DNA of 48,368 bases from assembly GCA_037447655.1 (NCBI GenBank), contig JBBHKE010002338.1, positions 127,501 through 175,868 of the forward strand. Direction: 5' to 3'. Source of the stretch: Zygnema cylindricum. Lineage: Eukaryota; Streptophyta; Zygnematophyceae; Zygnematales; Zygnemataceae. A program made the translations under genes and the position numbers. Shown piece by piece: positions 22,055 to 31,381 of this stretch. The notes below the pieces were generated by a model that was not told the DNA's origin, did no database searches, and worked only from the letters and a program-made list of their open reading frames with translations. The number at the start of each line of letters is the position of its first letter. Within the stretch, counting starts at the first letter, position 1.

Positions 22055-22231
22055 ATGGTTTTTGAAGATAGGCTATTGAAAATGCCTTTGGCCCTCCCGC
22101 AGATGTGCGTCTCATTGGACCTTGCAGATGCGCCAGCTAAGCGCCAGATCATCATTGCCGGTCAAAAGGAGGAAGTGGATACCGAGGCACTTCTGAACGC
22201 GGCATGGGCTCCATTTGAACCTCATAGAGTG
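22055..22231 (+). CDS. SPATA20: SPATA20 exon, VFEDRL to FEPHRV
   Basis: Acceptor CATGATGCAG and donor GTG|GTGAGT. Fifty-nine codons start MVFEDRLLKMPLALPQMC and continue with KRQIIIAGQ, matching the family's VFETRL and RKQVVLVG blocks. Confidence 0.88.
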
Positions 22232-22828
22232 GTGAGTTTGAGAGGGTTTTGGCAAAGTTTTCGAGATATTTGGAAGGGTTTTCTTCACATGTTAAAGCTT
22301 TTGGACATTTTTTTGAAGGGTTTTTTGACGGATTTCCGAAGGATCAGTTGGTCTTATTTGAGTTCGAGACTTCTAAAAAAAACAGGCCCTGTTTTTCAGT
22401 TTCCAGATACTCCAATGTTGCGTTTGAAATGAGAAAGGTGTGTGAAAGATAAGTGTGAAAGGTAGAAGGTAGGCAAGTATTGCGATATTTGGGGGGATCT
22501 TTGATGCACAAATGTGTTGACAACCTTAGTGATGATGAGATAAAATTTTGGAATTTAGTCTGACCAAGCTAATTAGTAAAACTTTGAGCTAGACAGTCTG
22601 TTAGACTGTCTACCTGTTTAGTCTAAGCCAAGTGCCGTGTTTATGATATTTACACATGATTACGAAACATAAACAATAAAATGAACAACAATAGGCGATA
22701 GATTCCCGTTTTCTATGTACTTTTGAATTCACATTAACCTTCTTCACCTTTTCCCTTCCACATAGCTAGTCCGTCCACACTAATTTCAGTTATCGCTGAA
22801 CTAAACGATTTGTGAGTTACATGTGCAG

Positions 22829-23029
22829 CTGTTCCATATTGACAACCAGAACGAGGACAATCAACATTTTTGGGGACATTATAACCCTAATGTTCTTCAA
22901 ATTGCTTCAAGGGACCCTGCGGACAAGGCGTTGGGAGATCCTAACCAAGTGGAAAAACTACTTCGGAAAACTCTCGGAGAAAAACCAGCAGTTTCTTCGT
23001 TCGACATAGGCTCGATCCTTTCAAAATGA
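22829..23029 (+). CDS. SPATA20: SPATA20 last exon
   Basis: Acceptor ATGTGCAG and 66 codons to TGA at 23027-23029. It starts LFHIDNQNEDNQHFW, matching the plant block IHIDP...EFW, and ends in SILSK, like the plant LLS ending. The cysteine-containing segment usual near the C-terminus is not seen. Confidence 0.85.
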   Translation: MFHIDNQNEDNQHFWGHYNPNVLQIASRDPADKALGDPNQVEKLLRKTLGEKPAVSSFDIGSILSK

Positions 23030-24404
23030 TTGAAAGCGAGGAAGACGTTTCTGGTCATGAAGGAGATCAAATATGGTCGATGGTGGAGGTGATTTGGTAC
23101 ATCGAGGTTTTAGTGAGTTTTTTAGTGTGTTTTTTACATGGTTTTGGTGTTTTTTGATCAGGTTTTGATAAGTTTGGGAACTGGAGAGGTCTGTTGTTGT
23201 CTGCAATAATGAGAAGGATGAGTTGATTTTTGTACATCCATGGGACATAACGAGAGATACCTTGAATGATGCTAGAAATATAGGATCTTTGGGAACTGAA
23301 AATTGTATTTCGAGGCAGCGAATGATAGTTCAGAAGGACAATAAGGGCAATTTTGTCTTTTGGGAAGAAAATCTGTGATAAAAACTCCTTTTTGGTAGTC
23401 TAATAATGTGTTTGTCTCTTCAGGAGATACTGCAGTTGTCATGAGAAGTTCACAATGCTCAAGGAGTATATTACTACACTCGAGGAAAATGGGTTCTATT
23501 TGTGCAGAAACAGCTGTGTAATAATGAGTACCAAGGAATGTATAGAAGGATTGTACAGAAGGATCTTCATGTCCAGAGTTGGAAAATCAGACTGATTTCA
23601 AAGGGAAACTCTTCCTCTCCCTCTCCTCCTCCCTCTCCCTCTCCCTCTCCCTCTCCATCTCCCTTTCCTTTTGAGTTTTCTTCCTTTCCATCTCCCCTTC
23701 CCTCTGCCTCTCTCTCCCTTCCCTTAGCTCCCTTCCATCTCCAGGTCAATATGAATTTTGAATTTGATAAAATACAAAGAATCGAAAAGTAGCAACAAGA
23801 CTGAAACAAGAGGGACATTCTGTGGTACAGTTTGATAGAATGAAAAATTCTCATTCAAAGAGCAAAAGTTGGATAATTGGACGATTATCCGACCAAACAT
23901 GCAATTATTACTTCGAAAAGCCTACAATTAGCCCACGATATGCAGGTTACATGACCTCCTTTGATGTACATCTATTTTGCTCACAATTTAGCATGTTAGA
24001 AATACCCCGGAAAAAACTATCCAGTTCTATACAGTACAATAAATTTGTCTGAGGTGCCACGAAATGATCCTACAGCAGTAGAACGGATAGAAACAAAAAA
24101 GTGTACGATCAATTCGTCTTTCATGAACCGACGTGATGTGAACGAAATCTCAAGAGTGGTCCAAAAAGACAAGGTTGTGTAAATGCAATCCTCAGGATAC
24201 GTAAAAAATGGGCGGTTGGACGCGCAACGTGAACCTACCAGAATTGTATCTACGGGATTACTTCACATACTTGCCAGTAATCATGGGAATCTTGCAGAAA
24301 AGTGTACATTTTATTTCAAGATGGTACAGTTTCGTATACGAATAAACGGTACTATTTTTTCCAAGAAAAGTATAGATTCTTGTACGAATACTATGGTTAC
24401 TGCA
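23030..24404. other. Downstream flank of SPATA20, no gene
   Basis: Probably the 3' UTR for the first few hundred bases, then unassigned AT-rich DNA. It contains a CT-rich tract and ends at the Harbinger-like element. No motif-bearing frame. Confidence 0.55.
23611..23742. repeat. CT-rich (CTCCCT)n tract
   Basis: CTCCCTCTCC units, decaying towards CTTCC. The PSPSPSP frame over it is compositional. Confidence 0.92.
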
Positions 24405-24407
24405 TTA

Positions 24408-25186
24408 AGGTGCGTCTCCATGTGCCTAAGTAAGGGTTTTTTTGGTCGTTTTCCTGTAAAACTTAGAGCCGTACCGCGTAAGTTCCAACCGTACAAAAAA
24501 ATGGAAAAAATAAGAAGTACATTTTGCGTCGTCATCGAATTTAAAATGTACTACATGTTGTCGTTTTGTGTTCTTCGACCCACGGCCACGCCAAAAAATG
24601 TCATCTTCAAACTTTTCTTTAAAACACAGGGAAGATGTGTTTTAAAACAAAGAATTTTCGAAAAACAAACAAAAACACGTAGTCGCACGTGTGAAATTTT
24701 TTCAAAAAAAAACTAAAGAATTCAAGCGACGACGAAATGTACACGATCCGCTATGTTTTGTCCATTTGCGTTCAGGTACGACAAAGTAAAGTACACAATT
24801 TGTTTTGTTTTGTCTGTTGGCGCCTGGTACAGATTTTATTTCACCAGGGATCTTAAGATCCGATGCCATTTCATGTTGACCGACAAGAGACGCAAAGGCA
24901 AAGTGCATCTTCTTCAACTGTGAAACGCCACAAGCTGGATGGCGGTACGTCTACAATGTCACGAAAACTCATGCGACGACACAAGCAGTTGCAAAAAATA
25001 ACGCGCGTCATCACAGATTGTACACTGTCGACAGGCGTCACGGGCATTGTTGACGTATACAATCGTCACGCCTTTAAGTGACAACTTCGTTTGGTACACA
25101 TAGGAACACCCGAAATCCGGGTTCGCCGGATCTGAACTAAAAAACAAAGTAGATTCTCTAAGTTTCAAGTACATGTAGACGCACCC
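24408..25186 (+). mobile_element. Harbinger-like element, full length
   Basis: The termini AGGTGCGTCTCCATG and ACATGTAGACGCACCC are inverted repeats with TTA at 24405-24407 and 25187-25189. It is 779 bases long, without transposase, and is the cleanest copy of the family found at 4865, 7286 and 8157. Confidence 0.9.
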
Positions 25187-25189
25187 TTA

Positions 25190-25582
25190 GAGGGCTCGTA
25201 TGATTTCGTACAAGCCGCCGTCGTTCTCAGGCTGCTAGAATGGAAAGTATGAATTATAGTTCAAAAGTAGGTGAAAGTACGCCCATACAATATGCCTATT
25301 TTACGCAAAACATACAATATGACCTTAAGACCCATATTGTATTGGTGGCAAAATAAAAAAAAATAGTAACAGGGTTGAGTTGCACATCGATCGATAGAGA
25401 ATTAAACGCATGTCTAAATTTTGAAAAACATTTACACAAAAAAATATTTTCTTATGAGTTTTGAGGTATTTTCTATTTAAACCGTCAGATTTGGACGATC
25501 GGACGGTTGCTGATAAAAGTAGCGATCTAAAAAGATCACATGAAAAGCCCATAACACAACTTACGATAAAGGCGCCTACATC
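25190..25582. other. Unassigned DNA with a short dispersed repeat
   Basis: 25257-25338 (AGTTCAAAAGTAGGTGAAAG ... CAATATGACC) closely matches 39048-39130. Otherwise nothing is recognised. Confidence 0.6.
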
Positions 25583-25636
25583 AAAAAATTAAGAACCCAA
25601 ATTAGAGTTATTGACAGTCATAACGATTCGAGGTGT
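25583..25636 (+). mobile_element. Right-end fragment of a TA-flanked MITE
   Basis: AATTAAGAACCCAAATTAGAG followed by ATAACGATTCGAGGTG|TA matches the right end of subfamily C. The left end is absent. Confidence 0.75.
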
Positions 25637-25873
25637 AACGATTTTAACAATTTTTTTCAAATCGTTCATTGCGTTACTTACGTTTAATTCATCGCGATTG
25701 AATCGTTAGTACTAAACGGTTTGAACAACTATGCCTAAAAATCTTAAAATGTACTTAAAATACTAAAATGTTTTCAAAATCGTTCGATGCGAATGGTACG
25801 TAGTATTGGGGCGTTCGTTTCGTGCGTAACATGCGAATTGGACAAGTATGCGGTTTAGTTATTCAGTATTCAC
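25637..25873. mobile_element. Fragment of the TAGTTGTTCAA family
   Basis: Contains CGGTTTGAACAACTATGCC near 25718-25737, like the right end at 39822-39843. Boundaries are unclear. Confidence 0.4.
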
Positions 25874-26090
25874 TAATGTTGTGTATCGGTAAGAATTTGC
25901 CGATAACGATATGGACCATTTTTCGAGTACACATTAATCGATATATCGGTACGATATATCGCCATCGGTGTTATCGCCGATAAATAACCGATATTCATCG
26001 GTTATTATCGGCAATAACACCGATATTGATAACTATCGGCGATAATTGTACAGACCGTATAGATAAATATGGTGACTGTAAATAGCGTCA
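25874..26090 (-). mobile_element. Truncated hAT element
   Basis: Begins TAATGTTGTGTATCGGTAAG and follows the reverse complement of the right end of the hAT at 4958-5834, including the CGATA/TATCG palindromes and ACAGACCGTATAGATAA. The other terminus is missing before the copia element. 26091-26355 is unassigned apart from an LTR-like scrap (CAGAAACTATCAAAGTACC). Confidence 0.78.
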
Positions 26091-26355
26091 GTCAGCAGTC
26101 TGACAAATGTGTTCAGTCCATAGATGTCCCGTGAGCATATTAAGCACGGTATAAACTGCAATTCTGTGTCCTCCATTGGACTACAGAATACAGGAAGCCT
26201 CTAGATAGTTTTTAACTAACCCACTTTAAGCCACGACCACTTCTGCCCAAGAAGGCAAACTGAGAATTTGACTGCACCCCTGTGTAGCCTGGACTCCCCT
26301 GAGTCCGTAGCAAAAAGAATCACTGAAAACGGCCAACAGAAACTATCAAAGTACC

Positions 26356-27187
26356 TGTTGTTCTACAACCACCGGTGCAGGTGGAGGAGCAGCAGTAGTA
26401 GTAGAAGTAGACATGATACACTCTCAGAAGCTATCAAGAATCCTACCAAACAGTTGTTCTTAAGTGATCACCAATTCTTATACAAGCATCCAAATCTCAC
26501 AAAACTCTATCAGAATATAGAGTAACATAAACACTGACAACTCCCAAAGTTTCAGCACAATTGACCCAACAACACTCAAGATATAATACTCAGAAGTTTC
26601 CCAAAAACTGTCTGCAGTTTTACTACTTGGAAGTCTAGATACATAAAAATGCTCTAAGTCCTAAGTCTTATACTTTCGGTGTTCTACCGCCGATAACAGT
26701 GTACCTGAGAGGTACTTCCAGAATCAACCCACCTACTGAGATCTACGTGTTCTTGATCGTGCCAACCCAATCTATCATTGTACAGTCAATATTACTCAGA
26801 ATCTATATTAAGTTACTGTACAAATACTTGTCGGCTAAGTCACTTGTGATACTCTTATGAATCTCGTCCGTTGACTAGATTCATATTAATCGCAGCTGCG
26901 TTGTCACGTACCGGATCACATTTATATCACCCGCGGCTGCGGTGTCCTGCTCCAAATCATATCCAAGATAGTAGCAGCTGCGTTGTCTGTACGATCCAAA
27001 GTGACCGCAGATGCGTTTGTCCTGTCAGTATCGCAGCTTCGCTGCTGCGCTGCTCTGCTGTTGCGCTGCTGCGCAGCTCTGCTGTATAGCAGCTGCGCGG
27101 CTCTTCCGTATAGCAGCTGCGCTGCTGTCTGTATAGTTGCTGCGCTGCTGCGCTGCTCTGAGACTGAGAGCTTTCCAAAAGACAACA
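26356..27187 (-). repeat. Copia 1, 3' LTR
   Basis: Plus-strand ends are TGTTGTTCTACAACCACC and AAAGACAACA. It is homologous to 31702-32400. The region 26890-27160 is crowded with GCAGCTGCG and GCTGCGCTG words. Confidence 0.92.
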
Positions 27188-27198
27188 CTCCCCTAAAG
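27188..27198 (-). promoter_or_regulatory. Copia 1 polypurine tract
   Basis: CTTTAGGGGAG on the minus strand directly before the 3' LTR. Copia 2 has ATTTAGGGGAG in the same place. It would prime plus-strand DNA synthesis. Confidence 0.8.
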
Positions 27199-27282
27199 CT
27201 TTAGACTGAGTATACCAGCGCAGCTGCGGTGATAAACTAGCGCAGTATCGCAGCATACCAATATAGCAGTGCAGCAATTCAA

Positions 27283-29553
27283 CTATTCACTTAATCCCAC
27301 TGCTTCCCTACAATACTTCAGCTTAGGAGCAGGAAGAGCTTTAGTGAGCATATAAGCAATCATTTTTGTATCTGGTAAGTAACATAATTTAATCACTCTA
27401 GAGAACACTTTTTCTCTTACAAAGTGTAATCGTACATCCATTTGCTTGCTTTTGAAGTGATGACTCGGGTTAGAAGCAATGGCAATGGCAGCCTGGTTAT
27501 CACACCATATCACCTGTGGACCAACTTGCATGTATCCTAGTTCTTGTAACATGGATTTTACCCATAAGAGTTCTTTGAGGGCCGAGCTTGCTGCCATATA
27601 TTCCGACTCCATTGTCGATTGTGCTGTCACCTTTTGAAGTTTGCTGCTCCAGCAGCAAGTACCGTTCCCAATTTGTAGAACCAATCCCGTGGTAGATTTC
27701 CGGCTTGGCATGTCACCATAGCTTGCATCACTCCATGTTTGCAGCTTGATTTCTCCTCCGCCTAGAGTGAGTTTGAGATCTTTAGTTCCTGCCAAATATC
27801 TTAAGACTCTCTTTGCTGCATCCAGATCAGATTTTCTCGGATTTTCTAGACTCCTACTCAGTACCCCGACTGCTGCAGCAATGTCAGGACGGGTACAGTT
27901 CATGAAGTATATTAAGCTTCCCACTATCTGTCTATAAGGTATTATTGCCATAGGATCATTCTCCCCTGATTCTAAATACTCGCTAACAATAACACCTGGT
28001 TCTGTCTCTTCTCCCTCTAACTTCTGCCGAAACTTCATTGGAGTTAAACACCCTTTTGCCCCCCGCATTCCGTACTCATCTAACATGTTTCCAATATCCT
28101 CTTTTTGAGTCAATTTTATTATTTTCTTATTTCTGTCCCTCTCTACCTGGATACCCAAAATATATTTTGCCTCACCGAGGTCTTTCATCTCGAACCGTGA
28201 GTTTAGAGCAGTTTTGATTTTGTTAATTTCAGCCATTGATTTGCTAATTAATAGCAAATCATCTACATATACCGCTATATACACTATTCCATTTTCACCC
28301 TTTAGAACGTAGACAGAGTGATCAGAACTTATCCTTTGAAATCCTAGACTAGTCAAGAATTCATCAAGCTTTATATTCCACTGTCTCGGGGCCTGTTTCA
28401 GGCCGTACAAAGATTTTAGCAACTTGCATACTAAGTGCTCTTTTCCTGGTTCTACATACTTTTCAGGCTGCTGCATGTAAATGGTCTCTTCTAGTTCTCC
28501 ATGCAAAAAGGCCGTTTTTACATCCATCTGATGAATTTCCATATCTTCTATAGCAGCTAGGGACAGCAAAATCCTAACTGTTGGAAATCTTACAACCGGA
28601 GAAAATGTTTCTTCAAAATCGATTCCCTCCTTTTGATTGTACCCCTTCGCCACAAGTCTGGCCTTATAGCGTTCAATGGTGTTATCGGGATTTAACTTCA
28701 CCTTGAATACCCATTTGCTGCCGATCGCTTTTCGGTCTGGAGGAAGGTCCACGAGCTCCCATGTTTGAGCCTCCATGATCGACAACATTTCGTCGTTTGC
28801 CGCCTCAATCCAGTGATTCCGCTCTGGTGATGAGAAAGCTTCTTGGATGGTCAAGGGCTCCCCTGAGACTGCCGAGTAGGCAAAGTGAGAGCTTGCTTGC
28901 AAGCGGCTGCTTGATCTTCTTCCCCCCGGAAATTCTGAGGCTGAGATCGTCGGATCCTGCGCATTGCGCTGATTGCGCTGGTTGCGTTCCGTCTGTATTG
29001 ACTGCTCTTGGTCCGTCTGGACCCGAAGTTGGTGAGGAAGTTGGAGGGAGTCTGATTCCTCAGTCATTACCGGAGTTTGTGGAATCTGCGGGACAAGTTC
29101 CTGCATGCAATCTAAGATGACATACTCCTGTACTTTCTGTTGCCTTTGCTGCTCTGTCATTTGAAATAAATCTATGGATTCTAGTTCATCCTTAACAATG
29201 ATGTTTCTAGCTACAACTATTTTCTGCCTTTCAAACACAAAGACTCTATAACCTTTCGAGTGATCATCATATCCTAACAGAATACCCGGTAATCCCTTCG
29301 GTTCCATTTTCCATCTATCTGTAGACGTATCCAATATAAAGCATTGACTACCAAAGACCTTGAAATGGCTAACATCTGGTTTGCTACCCGTCCAGATTTC
29401 GTAAGGAGTTGTTTCTACCGATCTTGATCCTATCCTATTTTTAATATAAACTACACAATTTAGAGCCTCAGCCCAGAATTTCGGATCCACACCTTTATCG
29501 GCGAGCATAGATCTAGAGCTTTCCGTGAGAGTTCTATTCAGCCGTTCCGACAC
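27283..29553 (-). CDS. Copia 1 pol: integrase C-terminus, reverse transcriptase, RNase H
   Basis: A frame of 756 codons. It opens in the integrase core with the catalytic Glu region (SERLNRTL), then the integrase C-terminal part. The reverse transcriptase spans about residues 245-490: KWVFKVKLN, YKARLVAKGYNQKEGIDF, QMDVKTAFLHG, LYGLKQAPRQW (382-392) and the YVDD active site (429-432). RNase H follows: SDASYGDMPSRKSTTG, STMESEYMA, WCDNQAAIAI. It ends at a TAG at the position where copia 2 has TAA. It is joined to the upstream frame only through a one-base insertion near 29583. Confidence 0.95.
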   Translation of the reverse strand: MSERLNRTLTESSRSMLADKGVDPKFWAEALNCVVYIKNRIGSRSVETTPYEIWTGSKPDVSHFKVFGSQCFILDTSTDRWKMEPKGLPGILLGYDDHSKGYRVFVFERQKIVVARNIIVKDELESIDLFQMTEQQRQQKVQEYVILDCMQELVPQIPQTPVMTEESDSLQLPHQLRVQTDQEQSIQTERNQRNQRNAQDPTISASEFPGGRRSSSRLQASSHFAYSAVSGEPLTIQEAFSSPERNHWIEAANDEMLSIMEAQTWELVDLPPDRKAIGSKWVFKVKLNPDNTIERYKARLVAKGYNQKEGIDFEETFSPVVRFPTVRILLSLAAIEDMEIHQMDVKTAFLHGELEETIYMQQPEKYVEPGKEHLVCKLLKSLYGLKQAPRQWNIKLDEFLTSLGFQRISSDHSVYVLKGENGIVYIAVYVDDLLLISKSMAEINKIKTALNSRFEMKDLGEAKYILGIQVERDRNKKIIKLTQKEDIGNMLDEYGMRGAKGCLTPMKFRQKLEGEETEPGVIVSEYLESGENDPMAIIPYRQIVGSLIYFMNCTRPDIAAAVGVLSRSLENPRKSDLDAAKRVLRYLAGTKDLKLTLGGGEIKLQTWSDASYGDMPSRKSTTGLVLQIGNGTCCWSSKLQKVTAQSTMESEYMAASSALKELLWVKSMLQELGYMQVGPQVIWCDNQAAIAIASNPSHHFKSKQMDVRLHFVREKVFSRVIKLCYLPDTKMIAYMLTKALPAPKLKYCREAVGLSE

Positions 29554-30472
29554 CCCATTTTGTTCCGGTGAATATGGAACAGTTCAGTAGATGACTAATG
29601 CCTTCCTCGAGTAAAAAGGTTTCAAACTCTTTTGATGTATATTCACCACCATTGTCCGATCTGAGCTGCAAAATAGATGAATTATGAAGTTTTTCAGCCC
29701 ATGTTTTATAGTGTTTGAAGTGACCAAACACTTCACTCTTCTCCTTCATGAAGTAAACTTTTGTAAACCGTGAGAAATCATCTGTGAAGGTGACCATATA
29801 TTTCATTCCTCCGGCAGAAAGAACCTTCGCCGGACCAAAGACATCCGAATGAATTTGTTGTAAAAGTTTGGTCGACCGATGCTCAGACTCGTTAGGAAAT
29901 GGCAATCTGTGGATTTTGCCTAAAGCGCAACCATCGCAAGTTTTGACCGGCCCATCTGTGATTGATACACCCTCTATCTTTCCAGCAACAACCATTTTTT
30001 TCAAACTATCATAGTTGACATGGCCTAATCTTTTATGCCACAACTCAGCTGAGTGCAAAACACCGGAGTACAGAACATCATTTTCTTTTGTATTAGCCAT
30101 ATCCATGCGATACATCTTGCTACTATCTCTAGTACCTGTAACCGCAACCTTGCCGTTTTTGCTAACAACCTGCCGACCATTTTTCAAACTGATCTCAAAG
30201 CCTTTACTCTCAACCAACGACGTAGAAAACAGATTTTTCTTAAAGTCATGCACAAATAAGACATTGTGAAGAGTCCTTTCAATTGGTTTTCCATCCACAT
30301 CAACTAGCAAGGACACATCACCCATTGCACGAGTTTGGACACTCATTCCACAAGCATAATAAATATTTTTCTCCGGCGTTGCTTTCAGATTTTTGAAGAT
30401 GGCCTTGTTCCAACACATATGCGCTGACGCTCCTGTATCCATAATCCATCCAGGGTCCTTTGCGCCTTCCAT
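29534..30472 (-). CDS. Copia 1 protease and integrase N-terminal part
   Basis: A frame of 312 codons. The aspartic protease motif DTGAS is at residues 12-16. The GAG-preintegrase zinc finger is H146, H151, C179 and C182 (HX4HX27CX2C). Integrase Asp residues lie in HSDVFGP (D210) and RSDNGGEY (D273). After GISHLL the frame slips because of one extra base and the catalytic Glu is read in the next frame. Confidence 0.93.
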   Translation of the reverse strand: MEGAKDPGWIMDTGASAHMCWNKAIFKNLKATPEKNIYYACGMSVQTRAMGDVSLLVDVDGKPIERTLHNVLFVHDFKKNLFSTSLVESKGFEISLKNGRQVVSKNGKVAVTGTRDSSKMYRMDMANTKENDVLYSGVLHSAELWHKRLGHVNYDSLKKMVVAGKIEGVSITDGPVKTCDGCALGKIHRLPFPNESEHRSTKLLQQIHSDVFGPAKVLSAGGMKYMVTFTDDFSRFTKVYFMKEKSEVFGHFKHYKTWAEKLHNSSILQLRSDNGGEYTSKEFETFLLEEGISHLLNCSIFTGTKWGVGTAE

Positions 30473-31317
30473 TGCTGCCCCATAGCGAATAGATCCGTGT
30501 CGTCCTCCTCAGAAAATGTTAGAGTTTCGTCTTGGAGTGATGAAGAAGCTGAAAACAGTGCATTTCCACGAGGTGTAGGCCTCGTGAAGTTTTTGTAAAA
30601 CTGACTTTGTTGCCATCCTGGCCTGTATAAACCTGTATCGTTAGCTTGTTTAAGTTTAGGACAGAAGTTGTATCCATGACCTCTCTCACTACAATAAAAA
30701 CATGCATTGTTGGATTTTCTATTTCCCCCCAGATTAAACTGTCTCAATTGGGTAAACTGATTACTTTGCTGATTAAATTGACCGTTCTTTCCAAATTCTG
30801 AATTAAAAGCCTCTACTTGCTCAACATTGAGAATATTAGATGTAGCTTCCTCCTCTAATAAAATATTGATTGCTAACTGTAAGGTCCAGCTAGCTTTATC
30901 TTTCTGTTTGAGCATGTCAGATGCTCCTTTCATACTACGAGGGAGACCCCGCATGAGCAATGCTGCCTGTTGAAACTGAGGAAACACCCCACCGGCACAA
31001 GCATGTGCATCTACAAGAATACGAAATTTGTTAGAATATTCAGCCATTGTACCGCCAGTGTACTTATAGTCCCAAATTTTTCCAGCTAATAGAAGTTCTT
31101 CCTCAACATTAGCCTTTTCATAATCACTTTTAATGGATTTCCAGATATCAATTGCTTTTTTCATTTTTATCCGAGACATAGCTAAGTCCTCAGATATACA
31201 AAATTTCAAAATAGAACGAGCCTGCGTATTTTTCTTAGACCATGACGGATCAGATTCTTCCAAAGAATCATCCAATATATCCAAAAGATTGACATTTTCA
31301 AAATGTGTCTCCACCAT
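30385..31317 (-). CDS. Copia 1 gag
   Basis: A frame of 310 codons beginning 65 bases after the 5' LTR. Capsid-like helices of the UBN2/retrotransposon gag type come first, then a Gln/Asn-rich linker and a CCHC zinc knuckle (C206, C209, H214, C219). The true reading continues into the protease frame: copia 2 has gag and protease in a single frame here, and copia 1 lacks one base in the CCCC run at 30478-30481. The last 30 or so residues of this frame are therefore shifted. Confidence 0.92.
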   Translation of the reverse strand: MVETHFENVNLLDILDDSLEESDPSWSKKNTQARSILKFCISEDLAMSRIKMKKAIDIWKSIKSDYEKANVEEELLLAGKIWDYKYTGGTMAEYSNKFRILVDAHACAGGVFPQFQQAALLMRGLPRSMKGASDMLKQKDKASWTLQLAINILLEEEATSNILNVEQVEAFNSEFGKNGQFNQQSNQFTQLRQFNLGGNRKSNNACFYCSERGHGYNFCPKLKQANDTGLYRPGWQQSQFYKNFTRPTPRGNALFSASSSLQDETLTFSEEDDTDLFAMGQQWKAQRTLDGLWIQERQRICVGTRPSSKI

Positions 31318-31370
31318 ATCCGCCCAGTAAACATACTTATCCCCGGAAAAGATAGGAATTCTTCATGACA

Positions 31371-31381
31371 GGCCCATAACC
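31371..31381 (-). promoter_or_regulatory. Copia 1 primer binding site (initiator tRNA anticodon arm)
   Basis: Right after the LTR end ...CAACA the minus strand reads GGTTATGGGCC, complementary to the anticodon loop region of initiator tRNA-Met. This is copia-type half-tRNA priming. Confidence 0.8.

Larger units (their letters stand above)
14929..23029 (+). pseudogene. SPATA20: SPATA20/DUF255 (thioredoxin-like plus six-hairpin domain) gene, damaged
   Basis: The family (SPATA20 in animals, YyaL/DUF255 in bacteria, single genes in plants) joins an N-terminal thioredoxin-like domain with a CxxC motif to an alpha-helical toroid related to carbohydrate-active enzymes. Its exact reaction is unsettled. 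Eight exons read in order: 14929-15030, 16905-17145, 18146-18412, 19067-19177, 20709-20932, 21380-21573, 22055-22231 and 22829-23029, with a possible microexon at 21170. They match the plant form closely, with conventional GT-AG introns and matching phases. Three faults are visible. The roughly 200 residues carrying the CxxC thioredoxin part are absent from the 1.87-kb intron at 15031-16904. One base is missing near 16979. An in-frame TAA stands at 21553-21555. MITEs sit in introns at 15788-16326 and 19743-20232. I infer a decaying copy, though assembly errors could explain the two small faults. Confidence 0.85.

Noticed and set aside
26922-27277. Ala/Ser/Gln-rich frames over the 3' LTR of copia 1
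   Set aside because: They arise from GCAGC/GCTGC repeats in the LTR.
30385-30500. Programmed frameshift between copia gag and pol
   Set aside because: Copia 2 reads gag and protease in one frame at the same place. Copia 1 merely lacks one base in a C-run, so a mutation or sequencing error is simpler.
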